64,000 nt of DNA from Marinisporobacter sp. (GCA_025210395.1 JAOARV010000067.1:303071-367070), one strand, 5' to 3'. Counted from the first letter of the stretch, positions 17,971 to 27,309 are shown. Notes: generated by a model from the sequence alone, not told the origin. Program-made: numbers and translations.

Positions 17971-18525
17971 TTAATATTTTTCATTAATATATCCATCGAT
18001 TAAGGATTTTCTTTTTCCTTCTATAAATACTCCCTCTTCTATTAGTCTATCTGCTAACCAATCACTAATAGAGTGCAGGATAAAATTATCATAATCCTTC
18101 AGAACAATTTCAAACAACTTATCTTTTAATCCCTTTGATTTCACTTTTACATAATATGCTTCTATATTTGCAAAATCTAGGTATTCTAGTAGCTTTAAGG
18201 TTGTTTTATCCTTTTTACTATAATAATAATTTGCATCCCTTCGTAGCTTATCTGCTAATTGCGGATGTTTTTGTTGAAGCTTTGGATCTTTTGATTTCAT
18301 ATAGCTATATTTTGCTAACATATTATAGTATTGGTAGTTATAGATCCCTTTTTCAAACGAATCGATTCGGTACTTAAAAGGCTTTAAATTTAATTTTTGA
18401 ATGAAATAATAATGCTCTTCAATAAATTCTTTTTTCGTAATATCCCCTTTTTTAAATTGCTCAATTAATCCTTCTCGATTATTAAAAAATTGATCAAATA
18501 CATTTTCTTTCATTTTATAACTCAT
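17971..18525 (-). CDS. Uncharacterised clostridial protein (DUF6648-like)
   Basis: 184 residues, soluble, very rich in Lys and Tyr, all-helical in appearance, with YQYYNMLAKYSYMKSKDPK and ANYYYSKKDKTTLKLLEYL. It resembles a small uncharacterised family of Clostridia that I believe is DUF6648; that assignment is from memory of the sequence style. The start is ATG 18525 with AGGTG six bases upstream; a GTG at 18534 is less likely. It lies between PrsW and YpeB, so a spore link is possible but unproven. Confidence 0.75.
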   Translation of the reverse strand: MSYKMKENVFDQFFNNREGLIEQFKKGDITKKEFIEEHYYFIQKLNLKPFKYRIDSFEKGIYNYQYYNMLAKYSYMKSKDPKLQQKHPQLADKLRRDANYYYSKKDKTTLKLLEYLDFANIEAYYVKVKSKGLKDKLFEIVLKDYDNFILHSISDWLADRLIEEGVFIEGKRKSLIDGYINEKY

Positions 18526-18618
18526 CTTTAACACCTGTTTTCTATATTTGTCTTTTACTCTATATACTGCTTTATTATAACATATTTATGCTCAGGGACT
18601 AAAAAAATGAAACAAAAA

Positions 18619-18644
18619 TACTATGAACTTGAATGCTCATAGTA
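18619..18644 (-). terminator. Intrinsic terminator of the sleB-ypeB operon
   Basis: TACTATGA (18619-18626) pairs with TCATAGTA (18637-18644), then TTTTTG on the minus strand, shortly after the ypeB stop. Confidence 0.75.
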
Positions 18645-18661
18645 CTTTTTTATAAAGGCCT

Positions 18662-19996
18662 TTATAGCACCAATACACCCTCATCTTTTATAATCACTTC
18701 TAATATTTTTTCTTCTTCTCCTGTTTGTGCATGAATATATATTAAAAATGTATCTTCCTTATACTTTGCTTTAAATTCATAACATAAAGCTTCTTCTCCA
18801 CCTTCTGTTGGAATGATAACAAGCCTTGGCTTTGATACATCTGCATAAGTACTCACTTTTTCTCTAGCCTCTTTTATACTGATTTTAGGTGTAGGAATAT
18901 TTCTTTTATGATGATTCAACCAATACCCTTCCATATCAAAGCCTACAATCTTTCCTTCATCTAGTCCAACCTTCACCTTTATTAAGTCTGTATAAATAAC
19001 TACATCATCTTGCATATATGCAAAATTAATCAACATTTGCCCATCATACTTTAACGAATAAGTAGGCACCATATTTTCATAACCTTTTTCTTGTAAAAAA
19101 GATTCAGCAATCTTTGTTCCTTTCTCCTCTGACACTATCCCTTCATTTATTTTCCTTGGATCTAGCATCCATAAAACTTGTCCGTTTTCTTTAGTAATTG
19201 CCATGGTCATATTTTTTTCTTTTGACTTTAATTGAATTACATATACCGGAATAGCTCCTTCATCTGTCTCGCTAATAAAATCTACCTCATAATCTGTATT
19301 CTCTTTTAGAAATTTTTTTGCTATTACTATTGCTTCATTTTTTTCTATTCTTCTTCCTGTTCCATTCACCCTTCTATTTCTTACTTGTTCTGAAAAAGGA
19401 CCATCATAAATCAGCTCTGGATAATCTTTCATTTTTTCCTCTATATTTAAGAAGCTTGTATTTAACATATTTTCATTAGTCTCTTTTAATTCTTCATTTG
19501 CCTTTTCCCTTAATTCTCCTATATATATACCCTTTTTTGCCATATTTTCCTGTAATATAATATATTCTTTAGACAAATAATTTGAGTAATTATGGAGTTG
19601 TTCTAATGTTTCTTTTTCTTTTTGATTTAACGGCTTTCCTTCAAGATTTTTTCTAGCTAAAGATTCACTTAGGTCTCCTACTTGGCTTAAAAATTTCTCT
19701 GTCCTGCTTACATTTTTATGAGAAATTGGTAGTTGACTTAATTTCTCCTGAGCATCATAACAAAGATGCGTTATCCGAGAAAACAATAGTACATTTTGTT
19801 TCGGAGTCCCTGTAACCATAACTTTTGAAAGATTTACTTGTATATTTTCTACATCTACTACCATATCATAAAACATTCTATGAAACTGATTCTCTAAAAT
19901 AATATTTTTATGTTTATTTTCTTCATACTGCTTATACCCCCATATACCTGTTCCTATAAGTAGTATTCCTAGTAATATACTGATACTTTTTTTCAT
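18662..19996 (-). CDS. ypeB: Germination protein YpeB
   Basis: 444 residues: an N-terminal membrane anchor (about 4-21), a helical YpeB domain, and three PepSY-like repeats in the C-terminal half (for example EAIVIAKKFLKENTDYEVDFISETDEG and KGTKIAESFLQEKGYENM). YpeB stabilises and restrains the cortex-lytic enzyme SleB in the dormant spore. The gene starts 15 bases after sleB, the standard sleB-ypeB operon order, with GGGGGAGGG upstream of the ATG. The product should be made in the forespore, with the C-terminal domain in the intermembrane space. Confidence 0.94.
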   Translation of the reverse strand: MKKSISILLGILLIGTGIWGYKQYEENKHKNIILENQFHRMFYDMVVDVENIQVNLSKVMVTGTPKQNVLLFSRITHLCYDAQEKLSQLPISHKNVSRTEKFLSQVGDLSESLARKNLEGKPLNQKEKETLEQLHNYSNYLSKEYIILQENMAKKGIYIGELREKANEELKETNENMLNTSFLNIEEKMKDYPELIYDGPFSEQVRNRRVNGTGRRIEKNEAIVIAKKFLKENTDYEVDFISETDEGAIPVYVIQLKSKEKNMTMAITKENGQVLWMLDPRKINEGIVSEEKGTKIAESFLQEKGYENMVPTYSLKYDGQMLINFAYMQDDVVIYTDLIKVKVGLDEGKIVGFDMEGYWLNHHKRNIPTPKISIKEAREKVSTYADVSKPRLVIIPTEGGEEALCYEFKAKYKEDTFLIYIHAQTGEEEKILEVIIKDEGVLVL

Positions 19997-20011
19997 AGCC
20001 CTCCCCCATTC

Positions 20012-20902
20012 TTATTCATGAGCAAACCAATGTTTACCAATCTTTAATGTAACTTTTCTTGTCCAAATCCACTTGCTTGTAGCTATAGCTGGATTCCAGT
20101 AATAAATAGCACCACCCGTTGGGTCCCATCCATTCAATACATCTCTAGCTGCTTTATAACTTTCTTCATTAGGTGTCAAATACAATTGTCCATCATCTAC
20201 TGCGGTAAAAGCCCTTGGCTGAAATATAACACTTGCAATAGAATTAGGAAAGGAAGGATGCTTTACCCTATTTAAAATAACTGCACCTACAGCAACTTGT
20301 CCTACATAAGGCTCTCCTCTAGCTTCTCCATGTATAGCCATTGCTAAAAGGTTGATATCATCATTTCTTGAAACACCTCTGCTTGTGGCCATATAAGCTG
20401 TTGTAGAAGATTTTTCACTAATTCCTAACGCTCTTTTTGTAGCTGGACCTATAATACCATCTGCCGTTAGTCCATTCTTTCGTTGAAATTTAACTACTGC
20501 ATCATATGTATAAGCTCCATAGATTCCATCCACTGCACCTGTATAATATCCCCACTGTTTTAATTTCTTTTGTGAAAGTCTTACTGTTTCATTATATTTT
20601 GCTGTAGTCAATTTTTGAGGCATCCCTAAGACACGTCTTGTCTGTGACCCTACTTTTCCATCCACAGCCAATCCATTTTTCCTCTGAAACCATACTACTG
20701 CCTGATACGTTTTTTTTCCAAAAATCCCATCAATTTGACCATTATAATATCCCCAGTTTTTTAGTTTTGTTTGAACAATTTTTACTTCTTCCCCCCGAGA
20801 ACCCCAAGATAAGGTTCCTGCATAAATAGTATCTATAAAAATCGACCCTATTAAAAAACTTATAATTAAAGCAATATACACTTTAGTTATATTTTTTTTC
20901 AA
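20012..20902 (-). CDS. sleB: Spore cortex-lytic enzyme SleB with two peptidoglycan-binding domains
   Basis: Lytic transglycosylase that degrades spore cortex during germination. 296 residues: signal peptide (about 1-28), peptidoglycan-binding repeats at about 33-93 and 103-163 (each with LK-WGYY-G-(I/V)DGI(F/Y)G--T), and a C-terminal hydrolase-2 domain (LLAMAIHGEARGEPYVGQVAVGAVILNRV), where the Glu of HGEARGE is the likely catalytic acid. The Bacillus enzyme has one binding repeat, so this form is extended. It is co-transcribed with ypeB. ATG 20902 follows TAGGAGGGG. Confidence 0.94.
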   Translation of the reverse strand: MKKNITKVYIALIISFLIGSIFIDTIYAGTLSWGSRGEEVKIVQTKLKNWGYYNGQIDGIFGKKTYQAVVWFQRKNGLAVDGKVGSQTRRVLGMPQKLTTAKYNETVRLSQKKLKQWGYYTGAVDGIYGAYTYDAVVKFQRKNGLTADGIIGPATKRALGISEKSSTTAYMATSRGVSRNDDINLLAMAIHGEARGEPYVGQVAVGAVILNRVKHPSFPNSIASVIFQPRAFTAVDDGQLYLTPNEESYKAARDVLNGWDPTGGAIYYWNPAIATSKWIWTRKVTLKIGKHWFAHE

Positions 20903-21000
20903 AAATTTCCCCTCCTAACATATTCCTTTTTATTTTTTGTTAAATAAAGGGGATTTATTCTTACTTCTTTGTATAAATAAAACCTATAAATAGAGAAAAA

Positions 21001-21026
21001 AATAATGACCCTTTCAGGTCATTATT
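21001..21026 (-). terminator. Strong intrinsic terminator of a 33-codon gene
   Basis: AATAATGACC (21001-21010) pairs with GGTCATTATT (21017-21026); on minus it is followed by TTTTTTTCTC. It lies 1 base past the stop codon of the small membrane peptide gene. Confidence 0.8.
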
Positions 21027-21027
21027 T

Positions 21028-21129
21028 TTAATAACTAATCATTCTACTTAAATTCGCAATGCCAATTGTGACACTTGCTAATAAAACAAAATACATAGAA
21101 CCTACCATTAAAGTTTTTACTCTGTTCAT
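21028..21129 (-). CDS. 33-residue membrane peptide
   Basis: ATG 21129 is preceded by AAGGAG at the ideal 8-base spacing and opens a 33-codon frame with one hydrophobic helix (TLMVGSMYFVLLASVTIGIA) and a short basic N-terminus. A strong terminator directly follows the stop, so the unit has ribosome site, frame and terminator in the right order. It lies upstream of sleB on the same strand but outside its transcript. The function is unknown; single-pass peptides of this kind often modulate membrane complexes, which is only a possibility here. Confidence 0.65.
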   Translation of the reverse strand: MNRVKTLMVGSMYFVLLASVTIGIANLSRMISY

Positions 21130-21357
21130 TTTTCATTCTCCTTACCACAAATATTATTCTATAAGAACTTTTGTATTATTGACTATTTCATGTTTTTTTA
21201 TACTTTTCAAAACATACCCATCCCCATTTTTATGTCAATAATAAATCTCTTGTCCCTTATTTATATATACCATAAATATCCTATTCTAATCAATAACAAT
21301 TGTGTTACAAATTCTTTCCTAAATCATCAATTATATACATATATCTTATAAATTTAA

Positions 21358-21391
21358 AAATTCAGGAAGAGCCTTTACTCCACCTGAATTT
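21358..21391 (-). terminator. Intrinsic terminator of the aminotransferase gene
   Basis: AAATTCAGG (21358-21366) pairs with CCTGAATTT (21383-21391), then TTTAAATTT on the minus strand. Confidence 0.7.
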
Positions 21392-21399
21392 ATATATAC

Positions 21400-22557
21400 C
21401 TATTGTAGCTTGGTTTTTTCTATTCGATCAAAGGCTTCCTTTAATCGCTCTACCCCTACAGTACATGCAATTCTAATATATCCTTCTCCGCTTTTTCCAA
21501 AAGCACTTCCTGGAATCACTAAAACATGTGCTTCTTCTAATAGTTTTCTACTCATCTCCATAGAAGTAAGTCCTGTTTCTTTTATATTTACAAATAAGTA
21601 GAATGTTCCTTGTGGAGGAATAACAGAGATCTTAGGGATTTCATTAATTCTTTTATAAGCATACTCAACTCGCTTTTTATATTCCTTCGCCATAGGTTTT
21701 AGCACTTTTTTTCTCATCTTAATTGCATGAATAGCTGCCCTTTGTGAAATAGATGGTGCTGAAAAACAGATTCCTTCATTTATATCTCTTATGCAATTGA
21801 TTATATAATTAGGTGCTAATACATATCCAATTCTCCATCCTGTCATAGCATAATCCTTTGAAAAGCTTCCTAATGTAATAGTTCTCTCCTTCATTCCTTC
21901 TATTTTTGACATAGGAATAAAAGACTTCTGAAAGCTGAACCCACCATATACCTCATCTGCTATAACCATCAAATCATGTTCTATAGCAACTTTTGCTATT
22001 TTCTTTAAGTGCTCTTCATCAATACATGCTCCGGTTGGATTATTTGGCGTATTTATAATAATTGCCTTTGTTCGATTGGTAATAAGTCCCTTTAACTTTT
22101 CAACATTTATCTGAAAATGATCCTTTTCATAGGTTTCTAATATTACAGGTTTTCCTCTTACTAGCTGTATTTGATTGTAATAAGGCGTAAAATAAGGCTC
22201 TGGTACAATTACTTCATCTCCATCATCTAAAATAGCTTCAAGGATTAAATACATACCATGACAAGCTCCTACTGTAGCCATAATTTCTTCATCATCCACT
22301 TTATAATCATAGATCCTTTGATAAAACTTTGCAATTTCACATCGTAATTGGGGATCTCCTAGAGAATCTGCATATCTTGTATGTCCTTTGTTAGCATCTA
22401 AAAAAGCTTGATCAATAATAGATTTGTCTGTAATATAATCTGGATCTCCTAAACTTAAATTAATCAAATCATCATATTTATAGCTAAGTTCAATGACCTC
22501 TGCCATAGGCGTTGTAATGCTGTTCCAATATCTCTTTGATAAAAATCTATGCTTCAT
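21400..22557 (-). CDS. Class I/II PLP-dependent aminotransferase
   Basis: 385 residues of the aspartate aminotransferase fold (type I). PLP contacts are seen in ATVGACHGMYLIL, NTPNNPTGA, ADEVYGGFSF and GSFSKDYAMTGWRIGYV, where the Lys forms the Schiff base. Substrate specificity is not clear; PatA-like or aromatic/aspartate activity is possible. Start ATG 22557 has GCAGGTGAAAGG just upstream. It follows an amino-acid ABC transporter on the same strand but is separated by a strong terminator. Confidence 0.9.
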   Translation of the reverse strand: MKHRFLSKRYWNSITTPMAEVIELSYKYDDLINLSLGDPDYITDKSIIDQAFLDANKGHTRYADSLGDPQLRCEIAKFYQRIYDYKVDDEEIMATVGACHGMYLILEAILDDGDEVIVPEPYFTPYYNQIQLVRGKPVILETYEKDHFQINVEKLKGLITNRTKAIIINTPNNPTGACIDEEHLKKIAKVAIEHDLMVIADEVYGGFSFQKSFIPMSKIEGMKERTITLGSFSKDYAMTGWRIGYVLAPNYIINCIRDINEGICFSAPSISQRAAIHAIKMRKKVLKPMAKEYKKRVEYAYKRINEIPKISVIPPQGTFYLFVNIKETGLTSMEMSRKLLEEAHVLVIPGSAFGKSGEGYIRIACTVGVERLKEAFDRIEKTKLQ

Positions 22558-22599
22558 CCTTTCACCTGCTTTCTTTTTTATCACGATCCTATTTATAAA

Positions 22600-22635
22600 A
22601 ATATTCGTGAAAATATATCTATTTTCACGAATATT
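22600..22635 (-). terminator. Perfect 15-bp intrinsic terminator hairpin
   Basis: AATATTCGTGAAAAT (22600-22614) pairs perfectly with ATTTTCACGAATATT (22621-22635). It ends the upstream amino-acid ABC transporter operon before the aminotransferase gene. Confidence 0.8.
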
Positions 22636-22644
22636 AGGTCAAAC

Positions 22645-23373
22645 TTATAAAACTTTTCCTAAGAAGTCTTTTGTTCTTGGATGTTTAGGCTTTTCAAATA
22701 TTTCTTTAGGCTCTGCTTGTTCTACAACTTTTCCTCCATCCATAAAAAGTACTCTTGTTGCAACTTCCTTTGCAAATCCCATCTCATGAGTAACGACTAC
22801 CATAGTCATCCCCTCTGCTGCTAATTCCTTCATTACATCTAATACTTCTCCAACCATCTCAGGGTCTAGGGCTGAAGTTGGCTCATCAAATAGCATTACA
22901 TCTGGAGACATAGCTAAAGCTCTTGCAATAGCAATTCTTTGTTTTTGTCCTCCAGATAACTGATTTGGATAATTACTTGCTTTATCCGAAAGTCCAATTC
23001 TCTCTAATAGCCTAAATGCAATTTTCTCTGCTTTTGCTTTCTCCATCTTTTTTACTTTTATTGGAGCAAGGGTAATGTTGTCTAAAACTGTCATATGGGG
23101 AAATAAATTAAACTGCTGAAATACCATCCCCATTTTTTCTCTTTGTTTATTAATATCATTCTTTTTATCCATAATAGAAGCACCTTCGAAAACAATATCT
23201 CCACCTGTAGGCTCTTCTAAAAGATTTAAACATCTTAAAAAAGTACTTTTACCAGATCCACTAGGACCTATGACAACAACAACCTCTCCCTTTTTAATAT
23301 GTTCATCTATTCCTTTTAAAACATGTAAATACCCAAAGCTTTTGTTTAAATTAGTTACGTGAATCACTGGCAC
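22645..23373 (-). CDS. glnQ: Polar amino-acid ABC transporter ATP-binding protein
   Basis: ATPase subunit of 242 residues of the GlnQ/ArtP type. Walker [11 protein letters not shown]-loop [14 protein letters not shown], signature [15 protein letters not shown], Walker [14 protein letters not shown] and the switch His in VTHEM are all intact. It overlaps the permease gene by 23 bases, so translation is coupled. With the permease and two upstream binding proteins it forms an importer for polar amino acids or cystine-like compounds. Confidence 0.93.
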   Translation of the reverse strand: MPVIHVTNLNKSFGYLHVLKGIDEHIKKGEVVVVIGPSGSGKSTFLRCLNLLEEPTGGDIVFEGASIMDKKNDINKQREKMGMVFQQFNLFPHMTVLDNITLAPIKVKKMEKAKAEKIAFRLLERIGLSDKASNYPNQLSGGQKQRIAIARALAMSPDVMLFDEPTSALDPEMVGEVLDVMKELAAEGMTMVVVTHEMGFAKEVATRVLFMDGGKVVEQAEPKEIFEKPKHPRTKDFLGKVL

Positions 23374-24022
23374 TTAACCTCCTCTCAAGAATCCCCACTA
23401 GTTTTGAAAGGGTAAATGTAATAATAAAGTAAATAATTGCTGCAATAATTAATGGTGCAAAAGGTTTATAGGATATTCCTCTTACTGTATCTGCTCTGTA
23501 CATTAAATCATATATTCCAACAACAGAAACAATAGCTGATTCCTTTACTAATACAATAAATTCATTTCCAAGTGCAGGTAAGATATTTTTAAAGGCTTGA
23601 GGAATAATAATATATTTCATAGCCATTCCATTGGTCATTCCTAAAGATCTTGCCGCCTCCATTTGTCCTTTGTCAATAGATTGTATCCCTGCACGAATAA
23701 TCTCTGCCACATAAGCTGCACTATTAAAAGATACGGCAATAATTGCAAGCATTAAATCTGGAAATTGTATCCCTGTTAATAAAGGCAATCCATAATAAAT
23801 GATGAATAATTGCACCAAAAGGGGTGTTCCCCTTACTACCTCAATATAAGCTGTTGCTGGAAATCTAAAAATTCTTTTCTCTGACATTTTCATTAAAGCT
23901 AAGAAAATCCCCACAACAACACCAAAAATCACACCAAAGAAAGAAAGTAATAAAGTAACGCCTGTTCCACTAATAAAAAATTTATAATATTTCGCTAAAA
24001 ATGCTATATCCAATGCTGACAC
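23351..24022 (-). CDS. Polar amino-acid ABC transporter permease
   Basis: Inner-membrane subunit of 223 residues of the HisMQ family, with about five membrane helices. The EAA loop reads [34 protein letters not shown], which contacts the ATPase. The opening [19 protein letters not shown] is the usual first-helix pattern. Only one permease gene is present, so it likely works as a homodimer. It lies between a hairpin at 24086-24111 and the ATPase gene. Confidence 0.92.
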   Translation of the reverse strand: MSALDIAFLAKYYKFFISGTGVTLLLSFFGVIFGVVVGIFLALMKMSEKRIFRFPATAYIEVVRGTPLLVQLFIIYYGLPLLTGIQFPDLMLAIIAVSFNSAAYVAEIIRAGIQSIDKGQMEAARSLGMTNGMAMKYIIIPQAFKNILPALGNEFIVLVKESAIVSVVGIYDLMYRADTVRGISYKPFAPLIIAAIIYFIITFTLSKLVGILERRLSASDSRN

Positions 24023-24085
24023 CTCCTAATAAATCACGTGATCTTTTTTACATACCACCTATTATACGTCACGAACAAAATTTAA

Positions 24086-24111
24086 GCAAAAGATGATTCA
24101 TCATCTTTTGC
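24086..24111 (-). terminator. Hairpin between binding-protein and permease genes
   Basis: GCAAAAGATGA pairs with TCATCTTTTGC around TTCA. On the minus strand the tail is weak in T, so it may act as a leaky terminator or mRNA stabiliser that keeps the binding protein more abundant than the permease. Confidence 0.6.
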
Positions 24112-24126
24112 CTTTTTTTATATTTT

Positions 24127-24978
24127 CTACTCTTCTTCAGATAATTTAACTGCCTCAGCTATAAATTCATCCACTTTACCTTCGCTCATTAACTGATCTA
24201 GCGTTTTATCAATAGATTGTAGCAACGCTTCATTTCCTTTATTAATGGCTATAGCTACACTAGAGTCTGCTTCATTTCCTGTACCTAAGTCTAAATCTAA
24301 TACAGCTAAATCTTCATTTTGCTTTGCATAAGCTTCTGCTACAGGTTTTACTAAAACAATTCCTTGAATCTTATCATTTGATAATTCTAATACTAGATCC
24401 GTTATCTTGCTAAGTAGTTTAGGTTCAGCTCCTTCGATGCTTTGTGCTAACTTTTGCTGTATAGTTGCTTTTTGAGCTCCTATTTTAAGACCTTTAAAAT
24501 CTTCTTTTCCTTTGATTTTATCTACTAATTCTTTTTTCACTAATATTCTTTGTTCTTCTTTATAATACACCTTAGAAAAATCAACACTCTTTGCTCTTTC
24601 TTCTGTTGGATTCATTCCTGCTGCAATAAAATCAATTTTATTTGTAACAAGTGCTGGTAATAATCCATCAAATTTCATATCTTTAATCTCAAGCTCTACA
24701 TCAAGCTCTTTGGCAATTGCTTTTGCAATCTCAATATCAAATCCTACGATTGTATCTTCTCCATCCATTTCTTTGTGAAATTCATATGGTGGATAATCTG
24801 CACATGTACCTACTACAATTTTTCCTGCTTTTTTTATTTTTTCCACTTCACTCAATACTTCCTCTTTACTACTTGCTTCATCTGCACTACTTTTTTGTTG
24901 TCCACATCCTGTAAATGCAAATACCATACATACTAATAGTAACATTGCTATTATTTTTTTACTATTTTTTTTAAACAT
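24127..24978 (-). CDS. Amino-acid ABC transporter substrate-binding lipoprotein (copy 1)
   Basis: 283-residue extracellular receptor of family 3. The lipobox FAFTGCG puts the lipid-bearing Cys near residue 26. Ligand-pocket segments include ADYPPYEF, FDIEIAKAIAKELDVELE and NPTEERAKSVDFSKVYY. It is a paralogue of the next gene upstream: much of the N-terminal lobe is identical, while the C-terminal lobe has drifted. Both probably serve the single permease-ATPase pair downstream. The ligand is not determined. Confidence 0.92.
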   Translation of the reverse strand: MFKKNSKKIIAMLLLVCMVFAFTGCGQQKSSADEASSKEEVLSEVEKIKKAGKIVVGTCADYPPYEFHKEMDGEDTIVGFDIEIAKAIAKELDVELEIKDMKFDGLLPALVTNKIDFIAAGMNPTEERAKSVDFSKVYYKEEQRILVKKELVDKIKGKEDFKGLKIGAQKATIQQKLAQSIEGAEPKLLSKITDLVLELSNDKIQGIVLVKPVAEAYAKQNEDLAVLDLDLGTGNEADSSVAIAINKGNEALLQSIDKTLDQLMSEGKVDEFIAEAVKLSEEE

Positions 24979-25223
24979 TTTTATTTCCCCCTTGAAGATT
25001 CAATATTTTGTCACCGCATGTAATATTATACATCAGGTTTAATAATTATTCAAGTGCATATTTAAAAATTTTTTTGTGTTTTCTTTCATTTTTTATTTTA
25101 GATCAAGTATTGTCTCTATCGTTATATTTCCATATTTTATATCAATTGTTTTCATCTTGATCCCTATTTCTTCAAAAAATTGAGCAAAAGGGATAACTTT
25201 TATCACCTTTTGCTTTATACCTT

Positions 25224-26033
25224 CTATTCTTCTGCTAATTTTGTTGCCTCTGCAATAAATTTATCAATTTTTCCTTCACTGATTAATTTATCTAATGCTT
25301 CATTAACCGCTTTTACAAACTCTTCATTTCCTTTATTTACAGCTATGGCAACACCATCCTCCTGTCCAAAGGATACATCTGGTACATAAAGCTCTGGATT
25401 ACTATTAGCATATGCATCTGCTACAGGTTCTACTAATATAACAGCCTCTACTTTATCATTGTTCAATTCTAATACTAAATCAGTAAGTTTACTTAAAGAT
25501 TTCACATCTGCACCTTGGATTCCCTTTGCAATTTCTTCTTGTACCGATGCCTTTTGGGCTCCAATTTTTACTCCTTTAAAATCATCCTTTGTTTTAAATT
25601 TATCTACATTTTCCTTCTTAATAAGTACCTTTTGTTCTGCTTGATAATATGTTTTTGAAAAATCAACACTTTTTTCTCTTTCTTCTGTTGGAACCATTCC
25701 TGCAATGATAAAGTCAATTTTATTCGCTACAAGAGCTGCTAGTAATCCATCAAACTTCATATCTTTAATTTCAAGCTCAACATCAAGCTCCTTTGCTATA
25801 GCCTTTGCAATTTCAATATCAAATCCTACAATCGTGTCTTTTCCATCAATTTCTTTGTGGAATTCATAAGGTGGATAATCTGCTGCTGTACCTAATACTA
25901 ATTTTCCTGATTTTTTGATTTTTTCTATCTTTGTCATAGCTTCGTCTGCACTGCTCTTTTCTTTTGTACATCCTGAAAATGCAAATACCATACATACCAT
26001 TAATAGGATTGCTATTATTTTTTTACTCTTCAT
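25224..26033 (-). CDS. Amino-acid ABC transporter substrate-binding lipoprotein (copy 2)
   Basis: 269-residue family 3 receptor with lipobox FAFSGCT. It shares long identical blocks with copy 1, such as DTIVGFDIEIAKAIAKELDV, and differs mainly after residue 150. Start ATG 26033 is taken because AAGGAGG lies upstream; an in-frame ATG at 26060 precedes that site. It is the first gene of the transporter operon. A tandem duplication followed by divergence of the second lobe suggests two related ligands feeding one channel (inference). Confidence 0.92.
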   Translation of the reverse strand: MKSKKIIAILLMVCMVFAFSGCTKEKSSADEAMTKIEKIKKSGKLVLGTAADYPPYEFHKEIDGKDTIVGFDIEIAKAIAKELDVELEIKDMKFDGLLAALVANKIDFIIAGMVPTEEREKSVDFSKTYYQAEQKVLIKKENVDKFKTKDDFKGVKIGAQKASVQEEIAKGIQGADVKSLSKLTDLVLELNNDKVEAVILVEPVADAYANSNPELYVPDVSFGQEDGVAIAVNKGNEEFVKAVNEALDKLISEGKIDKFIAEATKLAEE

Positions 26034-26131
26034 TTTTTCATTTTCCTCCTTAAAATTCATTTATATTATGTGTAATATTATACATTTATTTTTATATTTA
26101 TGCAAGTGTGTATTTATAATTTCTTGTATAA

Positions 26132-26163
26132 AAAATAAGACTCTATTCCTTGAGTCTTATTTT
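26132..26163 (-). terminator. Intrinsic terminator of the tcdA gene
   Basis: AAAATAAGACTC (26132-26143) pairs with GAGTCTTATTTT (26152-26163), 12 bp, downstream of tcdA on the minus strand. Confidence 0.8.
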
Positions 26164-26206
26164 AATCTCTTAAATAATCATCTCATTTGTTTAATCCTAG
26201 TTTTTT

Positions 26207-26959
26207 CTACATATTGATTATATCTCTTACTACAACAGATGCAATAATAAGTCCTGCAACAGAAGGGACAAAAGCCATACTTCCTGGAACTTGGCGTTTA
26301 GAGATCTGGGTTCTATCTTCATTTGTAGAAATACAATCGGCTTTGCAATCTGCATTTACTACTTTAGGCTTTATAGATTCTTCCCTAGAATATACCACCT
26401 TTAATTTTTTTACTCCTCTTTTTCTCAACTCTTTTCTCATAACTTTTGCTAGAGGACAAATAGAGGTTTTATAAATGTCTGTTACTTCAAATTGAGTAGG
26501 ATCTAGCTTATTTCCAGCCCCCATACTACTAATCATATTCATCCCTCTATGGAAACATCTTTCTACTAAATCTAGCTTTGATGATACCATATCTATTGCA
26601 TCGACCACATAGTCATAGTCATCTCTTAATAAATCTTTTGCCGTCTCAGATGTATAAAGCATCTTTTTAGTCTCTACTATTGCATTAGGGTTTATATCTA
26701 ATATACGCTCTTTCATAAGCTCTACCTTGGCTCTTCCGACAGTACTTCTTAAAGCGTGAATTTGACGATTGATATTGGTAAGACATACATCATCATCATC
26801 TACTAAAACAAAGCTTCCGACCCCTGATCTTGCTAGCCCCTCTGCTACATATGTCCCTACTCCACCAATTCCGAATATAGCAACTTTGCTGTTTTTTAGC
26901 TTCTCTAAATTTTCTGTACCTATTACTCGTTCAGTACGAGAAAAAGCATGTAATCCCAT
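26207..26959 (-). CDS. tcdA: tRNA threonylcarbamoyladenosine dehydratase TcdA
   Basis: E1-like ThiF/MoeB-family enzyme of 250 residues that cyclises t6A37 of tRNAs to ct6A using ATP. The nucleotide loop is GIGGVGTYVAEGLARSGVG, followed by LVDDDDVCLTNINRQIHAL and DYVVDAIDMVSSKLDLV. The opening FSRTERVIG is diagnostic of TcdA over MoeB or ThiF. The sulfur-carrier partner genes seen with those enzymes are absent nearby. The gene is single on the minus strand. Confidence 0.92.
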   Translation of the reverse strand: MGLHAFSRTERVIGTENLEKLKNSKVAIFGIGGVGTYVAEGLARSGVGSFVLVDDDDVCLTNINRQIHALRSTVGRAKVELMKERILDINPNAIVETKKMLYTSETAKDLLRDDYDYVVDAIDMVSSKLDLVERCFHRGMNMISSMGAGNKLDPTQFEVTDIYKTSICPLAKVMRKELRKRGVKKLKVVYSREESIKPKVVNADCKADCISTNEDRTQISKRQVPGSMAFVPSVAGLIIASVVVRDIINM

Positions 26960-27024
26960 CGTTCTACCTCCTAAATCAAGTCTTCTGTATGATTATATAT
27001 TTCTTCTATTCAAAAATCAATGAT

Positions 27025-27309
27025 TTACTCCTTACAACTACCCTTACAGTTCTTTGTATCACAAGGATCTATATGCACCATAACTTCTTTGGCATTTTTA
27101 ATCTGAGATAAAATTAAATTTTCTGCTTTCTCTCCAATATTATGCCCCATGTATACAGAAATAAATGGATCAACACAAATTTTTATATCAATACATGCCT
27201 TTAAACCATGTCTTCTACCTCTTAAATCTGTTACTTTCTTTATTCCCTCAATCATCTCTATTTGTTTTTTTATATACTCCATTTTTTCTTGTTCAATAGC
27301 TTCATCCAT
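27025..27309 (-). CDS. Orphan C-terminal domain of a cation-efflux (CDF) protein
   Basis: 94 residues matching only the cytoplasmic dimerisation domain of CDF metal transporters: MDEAIEQEKMEYIKKQIEMI, VTDLRGRRHGLKACIDIKI, VDPFISVYMGHNIGEKAE and VMVHIDP. In full transporters this block follows a six-helix membrane domain, which is absent here; the frame just upstream (EYIDEL, then a stop) even keeps the residues that would precede it. The C-terminal CDTKNCKGSCKE adds a possible metal-binding Cys cluster. It could be a soluble metal sensor or a gene relic. The ribosome site is poor. Confidence 0.75.
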   Translation of the reverse strand: MDEAIEQEKMEYIKKQIEMIEGIKKVTDLRGRRHGLKACIDIKICVDPFISVYMGHNIGEKAENLILSQIKNAKEVMVHIDPCDTKNCKGSCKE

